This document shows, in pieces, positions 51,595 to 61,769 of a stretch of DNA of 64,000 nt; the stretch's first letter is position 1, and every line of letters begins with the position of its first letter. The stretch is from Roseiflexus sp. Its GTDB lineage: Bacteria > Chloroflexota > Chloroflexia > Chloroflexales > Roseiflexaceae. The stretch spans positions 1-64,000 of the forward strand of contig JANXAL010000117.1 in NCBI GenBank assembly GCA_025062325.1, in the 5' to 3' direction. The notes beneath the pieces were generated by a model. That model had not been told where the DNA came from and did not search any database. It was given only the letters and a program-made list of their open reading frames with translations. The translations under genes were made by a program, and so were the position numbers.

Positions 51595-52020
51595 GGAGGC
51601 GAGAGGCGAGAGGCAAGAGGCGAGAGGGTGGCGCATCGCGTGGTGCGCGTTGAATGTGGGAACCCTTTGCGGCTCAGAGGCGCGGACCAGCGACGAGAGG
51701 CGAGAGGTGTAAGATACGAGGCGAGCAGTGCAAAGTGCGAGGTGCGAGCGAACCCTAGCGCCTTTGTGCCTTTGGGTGAGGACAGTAGGAGGCGAGAGGC
51801 AAGGAGCGAGAGGGTAGAAACGCGCGGCGAACGGGGTATTCGCTTCCGCATTCGCTGACTGCGCCAGACAAGAGGCGCGGGACGCGAGACGCGAGGGGAG
51901 CGGCAAACAGCGCATTCGCTCATTTGTTTTCATTTACTTGCTCTCCTTAGTTCGCTTATTCGCTGACCGTATATTCGCTAACAGCAGCGCAGTGCGCGGC
52001 GCAAGTCAAAAAGCGTGGCG
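51595..52020. repeat. Degenerate GAGGCGAGAGGC and CATTCGCT repeats inside the gcv operon
   Basis: 51595-51630 and 51780-51830 are variants of GGCGAGAGGCAAGAGG. About 51755-51775 holds GCGCCTTTGTGCCTTTGGG. About 51835-51990 holds TTCGCTTCCGCATTCGCTGA-type units related to the other minisatellites. No gene is supported. Confidence 0.7.
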
Positions 52021-52034
52021 GCGTGAGGTCAGCA

Positions 52035-52940
52035 ATGGAGCTGCAACGGGAACCAATCGAGGCAGCGCTTGGCGTGCGCATTCGGGAAATAGTATCGCTG
52101 GGATGCGACCGCTGGACGCTTGCGCTTGCTGGCGGGGATCGCGTGATCGTGCAGCGATACGCTTCCGCCGATGCGCTCACGACAGCGGAGGTGGCGCTGG
52201 ATCGGCTGCGCGGCGAGATCGATCTGCCAGTTCCACAGATCCGCCGTCTGAAAGTTGTCGATGCCACTTCTGAAGATCACTGGGCGCTGTTCACCGGGGT
52301 AAGCGGCGACCCGCTGGCGCAGAAGCTGCCACAGATCGCCGACGAAGCCCTCTATCAGATCGGCGTGCGGCTGGGGCAGGCGGTCTATCGCGTCCACCGC
52401 GTGGCAGGCGGACGATACGGCGCGCTGACCGGCAACGACCCGTGTGCCGCCGACGAGGAAAGGCAATACATCCTAGCACGGCTCGAACATGATCTCGCCG
52501 AAGCGATCGCCTTGAATGCTATGAGTACTGAGGAAGCCGCCGATGTGCGTCGCACGCTGCAGGCGTTCATCCCGCCTGGTCGCCAGGCGGCGCTGCTGAA
52601 TAGCGGATTGTCGCCGGAGACGTTGCTGGTGACGCAGCGCGATGGGCGCTGGACGCTCAGCGGCATTCTGGGATGGGAACATGCGTTGAGCTGGTGCCCT
52701 GCGTGGGAACACGTGACATTCCTTGAGGCATGTGAAGGGCAACGGTGCTTTGGTCTGCGAGTTGGCTACGGCAACGGCTACGACAATGAGACGCAGCGCG
52801 CCTACGAGCAGGTGCGCGAACCGGCGCTCCGTCCGTATCGCGCGTTGCTGGCGCTTCGCCGCGCTGTGGAACGCGCTAGGCGCGGCGCGCATGACGATGC
52901 CCGCCGGTATGTGAATGTTCTGCTGCGGTTGGTGACATAG
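52035..52940 (+). CDS. Aminoglycoside-phosphotransferase-fold protein lacking catalytic Asp (pseudokinase-like)
   Basis: A 301-residue protein resembling APH/fructosamine-kinase enzymes: [20 protein letters not shown] as an N-lobe with possible ATP lysine replaced, and [16 protein letters not shown] as a hinge-like segment. In the catalytic loop the expected HGD-x-x-P-x-N reads NSGLSPET, and the following metal-binding IDWE-like motif reads ILGWEHAL. Both catalytic Asp residues are therefore absent. C-terminal residues ([40 protein letters not shown]) fit the family's helical lobe. It lies 14 bp before gcvPB, translationally close, so a role tied to glycine cleavage or a passenger are both possible. 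Confidence 0.7.
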   Translation: MELQREPIEAALGVRIREIVSLGCDRWTLALAGGDRVIVQRYASADALTTAEVALDRLRGEIDLPVPQIRRLKVVDATSEDHWALFTGVSGDPLAQKLPQIADEALYQIGVRLGQAVYRVHRVAGGRYGALTGNDPCAADEERQYILARLEHDLAEAIALNAMSTEEAADVRRTLQAFIPPGRQAALLNSGLSPETLLVTQRDGRWTLSGILGWEHALSWCPAWEHVTFLEACEGQRCFGLRVGYGNGYDNETQRAYEQVREPALRPYRALLALRRAVERARRGAHDDARRYVNVLLRLVT

Positions 52941-52954
52941 AGGAGAAGCAAGCT

Positions 52955-54511
52955 ATGCACAATCACGAACCTCCTATCTTCGAATTATCAGGTCGAGGCA
53001 AGATTGGCGTCAATCTGCCGCAGATCGATGTGCCGCAGAGCGAACTTCCGGCTGATCTGTTACGCACCGACGATCTTGCCGGGCTGCCTGAACTGACCGA
53101 ACCTGAGGTCATCCGACACTATACGCGCATTAGCCAGCGCAACTTTGCCATCGACACGACAATGGTCAGCCTCGGGTCGTGTACGATGAAGTACAACAGC
53201 AAACTCCACGAGGAGGCGGCGCGTTTGCCCGGCTTTGCGGCGGCGCACCCGTTGCAGGGTGAGGAACTGTCGCAAGGTGCGCTGCAACTGATGTATGAAT
53301 TGCAAGCGTACCTCGGCGAAATCTCCGGCTTCGACGCCGTGTCGCTGCAACCGGCCGCCGGAGCGCAGGGCGAGTTGACCGGCATTCTGGTGTTCCGCGC
53401 CTATCACCTCGACCGTGGTGATCGCAATCGGGTAGAAGTTCTGGTGCCCGATTCGGCGCACGGCACCAACCCGGCGACGGCGGCTATGGCAGGCTACAAA
53501 GTGATCGAGGTGAAGAGCGACTCGCGCGGGAATGTCGATCTCGAGGACCTGAAGCGCAAGTTGTCGCCGCGCACGGCTGCGCTTATGCTGACGAACCCGA
53601 ACACGCTAGGGTTGTTCGAGGAGCACGTCGTCGAGGTGGCGCGCCTGGTCCACGAGGCAGGCGGTCTGGTGTACGGCGACGGCGCCAATTTCAACGCTAT
53701 TCTTGGAATAGCCAAGCCGGGTGAGTTGGGGTTCGACTTCATGCATTATAACCTGCATAAGACGTTCACCACGCCGCATGGCGGCGGTGGTCCTGGCTCG
53801 GGCGCAGTGGGATGTACGGCAACACTAGCGCCCTTCCTGCCAGCGCCGCGGGTGCGTCGCGTGCCAAAGGCCGGTCAGGCGCTGCCGCCAACCGAACGCG
53901 GCGTGAGCCTGCGCCCTGCCAACGCTGCGCCGCTGCCCGAGGGGGCGTATGAGTTCTTTGCGCCGGAGAAGTCCATCGGACGAGTGAAGACCTTCCACGG
54001 CAATTTCGGCATGCTGGTGCGCGCCTGGACATACATTCGCTCAATCGGCGCCGCTGGGCTGCGCAAAGTCAGCGAAACGGCAGTGTTGAACGCGAACTAC
54101 GTGCAGGCGCGGCTAAAGCACGTGTACCCGCCTGCAGTCAATCGCACCTGTATGCACGAGACAGTGTTGCAAGGAAAACTGGCTGCCGCGCCTGAGATCC
54201 GTACATTTGACATCGCCAAGCGATTGATCGACTATGGATTCCATCCGCCAACAGTCTACTTTCCGCTGATCGTTCCCGAAGCATTGATGATCGAGCCGAC
54301 CGAGACCGAATCGAAGCGCACGCTGGACGCCTTCTGCGATGCGCTGCTGGCAATCGCTGAGGAAGCGGCGCGCGACCCAGAGATCTTGAAACGTGCGCCC
54401 ACGACGACGCCGGTGCGTCGGCTCGACGAGGTGCGCGCCGCACGCCAGCCGATCCTGCGTTACGACCCGGCAGTGTTCGCGCGACTGCGGGAGGAGGGCT
54501 TTCAGTTCTGA
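52955..54511 (+). CDS. gcvPB: Glycine dehydrogenase (decarboxylating) subunit 2
   Basis: A 518-residue PLP-binding P subunit. The PLP lysine is K269 in [17 protein letters not shown]. Other marks are [35 protein letters not shown] and [17 protein letters not shown]. After the Gly-rich loop there is an insert of about 60 residues ([20 protein letters not shown]...) of Pro/Arg character before [19 protein letters not shown]. The downstream Uma2 gene begins 23 bp after its stop and may share the transcript. No lpd (L protein) gene is in the window. Confidence 0.96.
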   Translation: MHNHEPPIFELSGRGKIGVNLPQIDVPQSELPADLLRTDDLAGLPELTEPEVIRHYTRISQRNFAIDTTMVSLGSCTMKYNSKLHEEAARLPGFAAAHPLQGEELSQGALQLMYELQAYLGEISGFDAVSLQPAAGAQGELTGILVFRAYHLDRGDRNRVEVLVPDSAHGTNPATAAMAGYKVIEVKSDSRGNVDLEDLKRKLSPRTAALMLTNPNTLGLFEEHVVEVARLVHEAGGLVYGDGANFNAILGIAKPGELGFDFMHYNLHKTFTTPHGGGGPGSGAVGCTATLAPFLPAPRVRRVPKAGQALPPTERGVSLRPANAAPLPEGAYEFFAPEKSIGRVKTFHGNFGMLVRAWTYIRSIGAAGLRKVSETAVLNANYVQARLKHVYPPAVNRTCMHETVLQGKLAAAPEIRTFDIAKRLIDYGFHPPTVYFPLIVPEALMIEPTETESKRTLDAFCDALLAIAEEAARDPEILKRAPTTTPVRRLDEVRAARQPILRYDPAVFARLREEGFQF

Positions 54512-54534
54512 GCGTTTCGCTGAAGGAGCGGGAT

Positions 54535-55119
54535 ATGACCGTATCGGCTGAACCGCGTATGCACCTCTGGACGCGCGAGGAATATTATCGCATGGCGCAG
54601 GTGGGGCTTTTCCAGGGGAAGCGCGTAGAGTTGATTGAGGGTCAGATCATCGTTATGAGTCCTATGGGCAGCCTGCACGCTGCTGCCATGACGCTTGCCG
54701 CTCGCGCTGTTGAGAAGAGTTTCGGCGAAGGATACTTTGTGCGCTGGCAGATGCCGCTGGCGCTCGGAGAACGCTCTGAACCGGAACCGGATGTTGCAGT
54801 CATTGCTGGTGATGTGCGCGATTACGTGCACGATCATCCAGCGACAGCGGTGTTGATCATCGAGGTGGCAGATACGTCGCTGGCGTATGATCGCACAACA
54901 AAGGGAAGCCTCTACGCGCGAGCCGGTATTCCGGACTACTGGATCAGGATCATCAATTTGATTGACAGCCAGGTAGAAGTCTATCGTGATCCGCTTCCCG
55001 ATCCCGCCGCCGAATATCGCTTCGCCTATGCTCGACAGTTCGTTGTTCGCGGCGAAGAAACCATTACGCCGCTAAGTCAACCGTCCAACGCCATTCGTGC
55101 GGTGGATCTGCTGCCGTGA
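54535..55119 (+). CDS. Uma2-family (DUF820) nuclease-like protein
   Basis: A 194-residue Uma2 protein without a coiled-coil tail. Core: VELIEGQIIVMSPMGSLHAA, then Asp in SEPEPDVAVIAG, Glu in AVLIIEVADTSLAYDRTTK and Lys in TTKGSLYARAGIPDYWI, matching the PD-(D/E)xK layout. Start ATG follows GAAGGAGCGGGAT. It trails gcvPB closely. Chloroflexi and cyanobacteria carry many such genes; a function tied to glycine metabolism is not implied. Confidence 0.88.
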   Translation: MTVSAEPRMHLWTREEYYRMAQVGLFQGKRVELIEGQIIVMSPMGSLHAAAMTLAARAVEKSFGEGYFVRWQMPLALGERSEPEPDVAVIAGDVRDYVHDHPATAVLIIEVADTSLAYDRTTKGSLYARAGIPDYWIRIINLIDSQVEVYRDPLPDPAAEYRFAYARQFVVRGEETITPLSQPSNAIRAVDLLP

Positions 55120-55279
55120 CGGCATGTACGCTACAGCGCAACGCCGGTCTCGCCTGCGACGCCGTGCCCGAATGGTAGGAGCCGCCAGCGGCGACGAATT
55201 CGGCGGCATTGCCAAAGCGTTGCATCAACGCAGACATATATTCGGAGTGGAACAGTCGCGCTAGCGCAATGTGAAGTCC

Positions 55280-55921
55280 ATGACTCAACAGATACGCCCA
55301 CATATCGGACGACAGGTGATACTCGGATTGTTCCTGGCGCTGATCGCTGGATGCGGCGCTCCGTCACAGCCGTCGGGACCGACAACGCCTGCGCTAACCG
55401 ATGCACACCAGGCGACGCCTTCGATTCCATCGGCGCCAGGGGTGCAGCCGATGCCAGCGTCACCGACGCGGCGGATAGTAACTCGCCCAACGCCTGCCGG
55501 TTTAGCCGCGCTCGAGCAGGGCGATCCGACCCGGTTCGTGTACCAGTGGCCCTCATTCTTGCCGGAAGGAATGCGACCATCGCCTAATGAAACGCGCATT
55601 GCCCGCGAAGACGAGGTCGGCGACGGCGACATCGGGTTCTATCTGGTAACCTTCAATGGCAACACCAGCAAGATCGTCATCGGCGGCGGGGCAGTCGAAC
55701 CATTCAGTCTGAGCGGACCAATCGAGCGCGTCAACCTGGGGGCATACACCGCTCGTATTGTCACACAGGGCAATCAGGTATTGATCGTCATTGACGATGG
55801 CGCGCCGGGAACGTTATTTGTGTTTGGCGCGGGCGTCGCACGTGATGATCTGCTGCAAGTCGCAGCATCGCTGAAACCAATCGATCCGCGGGAAATGCGA
55901 CAACGCGCTGGCGTCGAATAG
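55280..55921 (+). CDS. Small predicted lipoprotein, DUF4367-like
   Basis: A 213-residue lipoprotein: signal peptide, lipobox LIAGC (C about residue 25), Pro/Thr-rich linker, then a beta-rich domain (YQWPSFLPEGMRPSPNETRI; FYLVTFNGNTSKIVIGGG; LGAYTARIVTQGNQVLIVID; GVARDDLLQVAASLKPID) in the style of DUF4367. A GTG three codons upstream (55271) is an alternative start. It converges on the second kinase gene with 7 bp between stops. Function unknown. Confidence 0.75.
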   Translation: MTQQIRPHIGRQVILGLFLALIAGCGAPSQPSGPTTPALTDAHQATPSIPSAPGVQPMPASPTRRIVTRPTPAGLAALEQGDPTRFVYQWPSFLPEGMRPSPNETRIAREDEVGDGDIGFYLVTFNGNTSKIVIGGGAVEPFSLSGPIERVNLGAYTARIVTQGNQVLIVIDDGAPGTLFVFGAGVARDDLLQVAASLKPIDPREMRQRAGVE

Positions 55922-55928
55922 ATGGCGG

Positions 55929-58232
55929 TTATGGCCGCTGGCGAAACCGCACTTCTGCTGCCGTGTACCTGCCGCCGTTGAGGTTAGTGACCCGCACTTC
56001 ATTCGCCTGAAACGAGGGAAAGTCAGACACGGCAATCAGGCGCACAATCCAGGTTGTGCATCCAAGCCCGCCAATCTCGTAGGTTCCGTTTGAGCGGGTA
56101 CGCACTGTAAACTGGTTGCGCCCATCGGCGCTTGTGATGGTCAGCACAGCGCTGGCGATCCCCTGTCTATTCCAATCCTCGACGCTGCCATAGATGCTCG
56201 ACCTGAACTGTGTACCGCACCGCACTGCGAGGTCGGTTGGCGTTTGCCCTAGAATGCCGACAAAGACCAGCGGCGGCACGTTCTGGTCATCGATCAGCCA
56301 GCGTTCGATCCAGCCGACGGCGCCAATATGCAACGCACTGGCGCTCCTGCTGATCCGTACCTGATACCACCCGGGCGTATCAGCGCGCAAGACCTCAACG
56401 ACATCATCGTTACGCAGCACGGCGAAGCGGTCGCTAGCCGATGCCGGAGCCGCGTGAAGACTGGTGTACGCGCCAGCCTCGTCCACGCCGATCTGCGGCA
56501 TATACCGGTATTCCCGGCGCACCCCTGCTACTGTCTTGCGCTCCAGGAAATCACGAACAACAATGGCAACGTCGGGCTGCGGCACACCGTCAATGATGAG
56601 CGTCAGCGTCACTACGCCAGCAAAAGACGATGGAAGCGCGTTGAGCAGGAGCATAACCTGCTCGGTGCTTCTCTCGCCGATCTCCAGCGGTATTACATCA
56701 GCGTCTGGCGACTCCAGCGCAAAGGATTGCGCCTGATCAAGCGATCGACCCTCCACGCGCAGCGCAATTGGCAGATTGCCAGAATACGCCTCATCGGGCG
56801 TTATCCGCAGCGCGACCGGCCGCACCTGTGCCGCGACTCCAGTAGTGGCTACCGTACGGGTCTTGGAGGTCCGGGAAAATTCAGATGTCGTCGGCGGTGT
56901 CAGAGGCGCAGCCGAAGCGTCAGGCGGCGCGGCAATCGACAAAGGAGGAGACAGCGCCGTGTCTTGAACGGTTGAGACCGGCGCTGTGGTTGAGTGTGAC
57001 GAGCGAATCGCCAGCAGCATGCCAAAGGTAATGAGGGTCATGACGACAATGCCAGACATCGGAATGGCATATCGGTTCCACGGATGCGGCAATCTGGAGA
57101 TGGATCCTCCAAGTGTGAGCGCAGTCCATACGCGCACACTGATTGTACGCATCCACTGCCCCATGGCGTCGGGGCGTCTGGCAACCTGGTTCGCGTCGCT
57201 GGACCGAACCTCTATTGTCGTCCGCGTTAGCGCACTGAACGATGATTGAGACGCAGTTGATGCGTCTGGAAGCGAGGTCGTCGGCAAAAGAGGTTGAGCG
57301 TCTGCACCGTGATGGCGGACCGTGCCGGATGCCTGAGCAGCAGGAAGCGTATTGGCATCAGCCGGGTAGACTGGCGTTGCGACGGGAGCAGTCGTATCAG
57401 CCTTAGTGCAGGCCTTTGCCAGCGCAGAGCGCATCGCCGCTGCGTTGGCCGGGCGTTCATTCGGATCCAGGGCAAGCGCCTGTAGCAGAATGGCGCTGAC
57501 ATCATCGGGTACAGCGGCATTCAACCGCCTGGGCGGGATCAGTGGATCGGGCATACGGCGCAGCACTGCAGTGGCGCGGGTGAGCGCATCCGGCGGTTGC
57601 ACACCGGTCAGCAGATGATACAACGTCGCTGCCAGGCTGTAGAGATCACTGCGCGGTTCAGTGCCAGCGTTGTTGATCTGCTCCAGGGAGGCGTAATGCG
57701 GCGTGTAGCCAAAAATGCTCTCGTTGGCCCGGTGGATGGTATGCCCGCCCGATCCGCCTTTTGCCAGTCCAAAGTCGAGCAGAACAATATCGCCCTCAGC
57801 CGTCAGTTTCAGGTTTTGCGGCTTGATATCACGATGGAGAACCGGCGGATTCTGGCGGTGAAGATATTCGAGCGCACCCAGAAGCTGATCGGCCCACATC
57901 AGCACCTGCTGCAGATCGAAGGGACGATTTCGGCGGATCAGGACAGTTCCTAGATCATCCCCGTCAATAAATTCCATCACCAGGTACTGATGGCGCCCAT
58001 CAACAAAATGGTCGATAACCCTCGGTAGCGCTGGATGCCGTAACCTGGCAAGCAAACGCGCCTCGCGCTCCAGCAGGTTAAGCGTCTGTTCGGCATGAAT
58101 GGCCGTCTGTTTAAGGGCAACCGCGTTGCCCAGGCGCAGGTCGATCGCTTCATAGACTGCGCCCGAGCCTCCTTTCCCGATCAGCCGGACAATCTGGTAC
58201 CGGTGTTGAATGATCTCACCTGGTGCAGGCAT
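55929..58232 (-). CDS. Membrane-anchored Ser/Thr protein kinase with SH3-like and beta-sandwich ectodomain
   Basis: A 767-residue PknB-type kinase: glycine loop GKGGSG, K41, HRD 133-135, DFG 153-155, all at the same positions as in the kinase at 41761. A membrane helix lies near 415 (SGIVVMTLITFGMLLAI). The extracytoplasmic part has an Ig-like region (PVALRITPDEAYSGNLPIAL), an SH3-like segment (FAVLRNDDVVEVLRADTPGW) and a carboxypeptidase-regulatory-like end (SADGRNQFTVRTRSNGTYEI). The ATG at 58232 is followed by the family-like MPAPGEIIQHRYQIVRLIGK. A possible -10 (TATAAT, minus strand, 58266-58271) lies 34 bp upstream. The FHA-clostripain gene upstream on the same strand could be its partner. 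Confidence 0.92.
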   Translation of the reverse strand: MPAPGEIIQHRYQIVRLIGKGGSGAVYEAIDLRLGNAVALKQTAIHAEQTLNLLEREARLLARLRHPALPRVIDHFVDGRHQYLVMEFIDGDDLGTVLIRRNRPFDLQQVLMWADQLLGALEYLHRQNPPVLHRDIKPQNLKLTAEGDIVLLDFGLAKGGSGGHTIHRANESIFGYTPHYASLEQINNAGTEPRSDLYSLAATLYHLLTGVQPPDALTRATAVLRRMPDPLIPPRRLNAAVPDDVSAILLQALALDPNERPANAAAMRSALAKACTKADTTAPVATPVYPADANTLPAAQASGTVRHHGADAQPLLPTTSLPDASTASQSSFSALTRTTIEVRSSDANQVARRPDAMGQWMRTISVRVWTALTLGGSISRLPHPWNRYAIPMSGIVVMTLITFGMLLAIRSSHSTTAPVSTVQDTALSPPLSIAAPPDASAAPLTPPTTSEFSRTSKTRTVATTGVAAQVRPVALRITPDEAYSGNLPIALRVEGRSLDQAQSFALESPDADVIPLEIGERSTEQVMLLLNALPSSFAGVVTLTLIIDGVPQPDVAIVVRDFLERKTVAGVRREYRYMPQIGVDEAGAYTSLHAAPASASDRFAVLRNDDVVEVLRADTPGWYQVRISRSASALHIGAVGWIERWLIDDQNVPPLVFVGILGQTPTDLAVRCGTQFRSSIYGSVEDWNRQGIASAVLTITSADGRNQFTVRTRSNGTYEIGGLGCTTWIVRLIAVSDFPSFQANEVRVTNLNGGRYTAAEVRFRQRP

Positions 58233-58265
58233 AGATGGTTTGGTGCGGTGGCGCTTTATACCAAT

Positions 58266-58271
58266 ATTATA
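58266..58271 (-). promoter_or_regulatory. -10 element upstream of the second kinase gene
   Basis: The minus strand reads AGGTATAATATTGG here; the -35 region is weak. The rest of the gap to 58520 shows no gene. Confidence 0.5.
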
Positions 58272-58520
58272 CCTATTCACACAAGTATCGAAAAGCGTTG
58301 CCGATTGTCCAGCCGCCTGATCTGGTCATGAACGTCACCCCCACAAGCACCCGTACTGCCGAGGGAACGCCAACGACGCCAGTGACTGCCTGGCAGAGGC
58401 ATCGCTATCCAAGAGATGACCGTCGCCTCTTCCCTCGCCGCGCTGCCCGGTGAACATGTGCAGCGTCGGTTGCTCTCTGGTTGTGGCGCTACACGCACAG
58501 GCGACGGTCATCTACGCCGC

Positions 58521-61500
58521 TTACTTGATCTTCATCGAGTCAACAATTGCGCTAAGCGTCTCCACGTGTCGGTTGGCATCAGCAGTAGGCGCCTGCAGCG
58601 CTACCAAGTAACTCAGCCCCGTCCGCGGACTGGTGACGACCGCGACGAAACCATTGAACGCGACGCCGTTCTGATCAGTGTACTGGTAGCTCGCCGATGG
58701 TCCGACTTCTCCGCCGAGCAGTACCGGATTGCCCGGTCGTTGCTGGAAGTTTTGCTGCGTCTGGAGCGACTCGAGGAAGAACTGCAACAACCGCTGGTTG
58801 GCTTCTGACGGCGTCAGCCCAGTCTGGTACACATCAACGCTGACGAACACATTCCCATTCTCGGCTGGATCGTAGAAGTAAATCTGATCGTTGCCGGTAT
58901 CAAGCGTCTTCCAGGTGGTCGGATATTCAATCGAGAAACCGAGTTTCGGATTCTCGTACAACTGGTATCCTGCCTGCGTGCCCGGCGATGTCTGCACCGG
59001 AGGCGGAACGTTTGCGCTGGCGCCGGTGTTGCGCACGTTGATGTCGGCGTACTGGTAGCTGAAGCGTCCAGCAATGTCGCGCACCAGGAAGCCGGTGACA
59101 TAGGCGCCGCTCTGCATCGGGATACGTTGCACGGCGAGCGGTTGGTTGCTGATCGTCAGCGTATCGCCTTCAACAAATCCAGGTTCCAGGCGATCACCCT
59201 TCACGGTATAGGTGCGGATGACCGCAGTGAAGGTATCGCCTGGCACTGGCATGATCTCGAAAGGCTGCGCTTCCTGCTTCTGATTCTTCGGGAAGCCATA
59301 GATCGCAATCAGCTCCGGCGTGCCGCTTTCGACGGTGAACACCAGGGCAGCGGCAATCCGCTCGTTTGATCGCTTGACAGTGTAAATCCCCTCGACGCCG
59401 TACAGTGGCGTCCCATACTTCGCCGGACCGAGCAACACGGGGATGGTATCCTGACCATTGGTCAATCCCCACTGCGTACCGTTGTAATTGACATTGAGCC
59501 GCGTACTGCCGCCGGTCCATGGCGGAATGCTGCTGCCCGGCACGCTTCCCGGCGGATAGAGGAAATCGATGCTAGTGAGCAGCACGCCGCTACGATCGTT
59601 ATTCGGGATACCGGCGAAGAAGAAGACATACGCAATATCATCGCCGGTGACGACTCCCTCGACCGTGATTGGATTGTCAACGCTCACTATTGTATTCGAG
59701 ACGGTCAGCGAACCGATCCTCGCAGCGCTTCGCAGACCGGCATTAGCCGTGTGAAAGGCTTTCAGGAAATCGCCCCACGAGGTCTGTTGCGGCAGCGGCG
59801 ACCCCTGACCATAGATCGGCGGGTAGAGTTGCGCGTACTGCGGGAAGAAGATCGACAGACCGGTGGAGTTGGCGTGGAAGCCGCCGTTCCACTCGGCGAT
59901 GCGCGCCTGATCGATCGCCTCATACAGCGCGCGCGCCGGTTCCGCCACGGCAGGACGCGCCCCCCGATCAACGACGAGACGTGCGAAGTGCCCCAGGTCG
60001 ACAGCGCTGAACTCTTCAGGAGCAGGCTGACTGTACACGTCGACGAACGACCGCGCCTCGGCAATCGCTGTGTACGACTCGCCCAGGCCAGCGAGCATCG
60101 CGTCAGACAGGGCGTTCAACTTCTGGCGCAGGTCATTGGCGCGCTTCAAATCGAACGCTGCGAGCGTCACCGTCGGATCATCACGCGACTCATAGAACTC
60201 GCGGTAAGTCTCAACAATCGCTGTGCCGAACGCTGCGGCGTTCTGCTGCGGGTTATCGACCAGACGGCGCAACAGCAGGTCCCAGGGCCAGCCAGTGTTT
60301 GGCTCGAGCTCGGCGGAAGCGACGAACACATCGGCATACGGCGCAGTGACCAGCGCTACATCGATCTGCCCCATCAGGCAGGCATCGAAGCCGATCAGAT
60401 CGATACGCCTGCCGGTCTGCTGCTGAATTGTACGTAGCGCCGCGTCGAGTTCTGGCATATTGATACCATCTTCGCCGTTGGTCTCGTCGAATGCGATGCC
60501 GACCCATGATGCGCCGTGATCCCACAGAATAAGGGCGTACCGCTCAGCGGGGTAGGTCTGCATCCCCCACACCGCAAAATCGACCAGAGTCTGCGGATCA
60601 CCCATATTCATCTCACCCAGGTCTGCCAGTTCCTGTGATCGGATAGCGTCCGGGTCGTCATCGCGGGTCACCAGGAAGCGTTTGGTCGTTTCCCAGTTTC
60701 CGTTCGAGTCATCGTCCCACGGTGCGACGGCGCCAATCCGGTCAAACTGCACCACAATCTTGACCTTGTCGCTGGAGCCGACCAGCTCCATTTCATTGAA
60801 ATCGACAACGGAGTCGCCCTCTAGGTTATTGTCGCCATCGAGATAGACCAGGACAGTCCAGGCGGCTCTGTCGCCTGCCGGTTGCGCAACCGGCGTCGAG
60901 GGGCGGATGGGTGTGGCATCTGCGCTGCCGTTCTGAGGCGTTGCGTCGGCTGCGCTGCCGCTCTGCGGCGTGACATTGCCGCTCTGTGATTCCGCTGGAC
61001 CAAGCCGCGTGATGGCGTTGGTCACAAAAAGGGCGCCAATGCAGCCAGCCACGAACACAACGCTTACCAGCGCCAGAATGAGCGCCCAGGTCGGCAGGCC
61101 TCCTTTCCGGGCAGGCTTCGCAGCGGCGGGTTGCACCGATGGCTGATACTGCGGCTGTGCCGGAGGAATCTGAACCCCCTGCGGTTGTGCTGGCGGCGGT
61201 TGGTATTGCGGTTGGGCGGGTGGAACCGGGAACCCCTGCAGTTGCGCGGGCGGCGGTTGATACTGCGGCTGTGCTGGCGGAACTTGAAACCCCTGCGGTT
61301 GTGGCGACGGCGGCGTCCCCTGGGGTGGCTGAGACGGCGGCTGTGGTTGCGCCGGGGGCAACCGAAATCCCTGCGCCGATGGCGGCGGCGGGGTCGCCGG
61401 AGCAGTCGGCGGCGCAGGCGTGGCTGCTGGCGCAGCGATAAGCGTGGCATCGACTGCGGGCTGCGGTTGCTCGAAACGAAACGTCTCATCGCCGATCTCG

Positions 61501-61754
61501 ATGAGGTCGCCGTTGCGCAGGCGATGCGGCGCCGCGATGCGCTGGCCGTTCACCAGCGTACCGTTGGCGCTTCCCAGATCATACAGAACGAACCCATCTC
61601 CTTCACGGCGGATTTCGGCGTGGCGGCGCGACGCGCGGGGGCTGGCGACGACGACTGTGTTCTCCGGGTTGCGCCCAAACGAGCACGGTGCGTCGGTCAG
61701 CGGAATTTGTCTGCCTGCCTGAGCGCCGCTGACCGCAGTAAGGTATGCTGTCAT
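58521..61754 (-). CDS. FHA domain - membrane helix - clostripain (C11, caspase-like) protease fusion
   Basis: A 1077-residue protein. Residues 1-97 form an FHA phosphothreonine-binding domain with R28, S42-R43-H45 and N64-G65 conserved. A Pro/Gln-rich stretch (about 100-215, PPAQPQYQPPPAQ repeats) and a membrane helix (WALILALVSVVFVAGCIGAL) follow. The C11 peptidase domain starts at WTVLVYLDGDNNLEGDSVVD and has the His-Cys dyad H413 (ILWDHGASW) and C459 (IGFDACLMG). Beta-rich domains and a PsbP/lipoprotein-like end (YENPKLGFSIEYPTTWKTLD) complete it. The FHA domain would sit inside the cell and the protease outside. FHA proteins read phosphorylation by Ser/Thr kinases, and one is encoded next door. 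Confidence 0.9.
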   Translation of the reverse strand: MTAYLTAVSGAQAGRQIPLTDAPCSFGRNPENTVVVASPRASRRHAEIRREGDGFVLYDLGSANGTLVNGQRIAAPHRLRNGDLIEIGDETFRFEQPQPAVDATLIAAPAATPAPPTAPATPPPPSAQGFRLPPAQPQPPSQPPQGTPPSPQPQGFQVPPAQPQYQPPPAQLQGFPVPPAQPQYQPPPAQPQGVQIPPAQPQYQPSVQPAAAKPARKGGLPTWALILALVSVVFVAGCIGALFVTNAITRLGPAESQSGNVTPQSGSAADATPQNGSADATPIRPSTPVAQPAGDRAAWTVLVYLDGDNNLEGDSVVDFNEMELVGSSDKVKIVVQFDRIGAVAPWDDDSNGNWETTKRFLVTRDDDPDAIRSQELADLGEMNMGDPQTLVDFAVWGMQTYPAERYALILWDHGASWVGIAFDETNGEDGINMPELDAALRTIQQQTGRRIDLIGFDACLMGQIDVALVTAPYADVFVASAELEPNTGWPWDLLLRRLVDNPQQNAAAFGTAIVETYREFYESRDDPTVTLAAFDLKRANDLRQKLNALSDAMLAGLGESYTAIAEARSFVDVYSQPAPEEFSAVDLGHFARLVVDRGARPAVAEPARALYEAIDQARIAEWNGGFHANSTGLSIFFPQYAQLYPPIYGQGSPLPQQTSWGDFLKAFHTANAGLRSAARIGSLTVSNTIVSVDNPITVEGVVTGDDIAYVFFFAGIPNNDRSGVLLTSIDFLYPPGSVPGSSIPPWTGGSTRLNVNYNGTQWGLTNGQDTIPVLLGPAKYGTPLYGVEGIYTVKRSNERIAAALVFTVESGTPELIAIYGFPKNQKQEAQPFEIMPVPGDTFTAVIRTYTVKGDRLEPGFVEGDTLTISNQPLAVQRIPMQSGAYVTGFLVRDIAGRFSYQYADINVRNTGASANVPPPVQTSPGTQAGYQLYENPKLGFSIEYPTTWKTLDTGNDQIYFYDPAENGNVFVSVDVYQTGLTPSEANQRLLQFFLESLQTQQNFQQRPGNPVLLGGEVGPSASYQYTDQNGVAFNGFVAVVTSPRTGLSYLVALQAPTADANRHVETLSAIVDSMKIK

Positions 61755-61769
61755 TGTTCCTCCGATATT

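Noticed and set aside
55064-55303. 79-residue minus-strand open frame between Uma2 and the lipoprotein
   Set aside because: It overlaps the ends of both genes and has no ribosome-binding site or recognisable family, although part of it reads coding-like.
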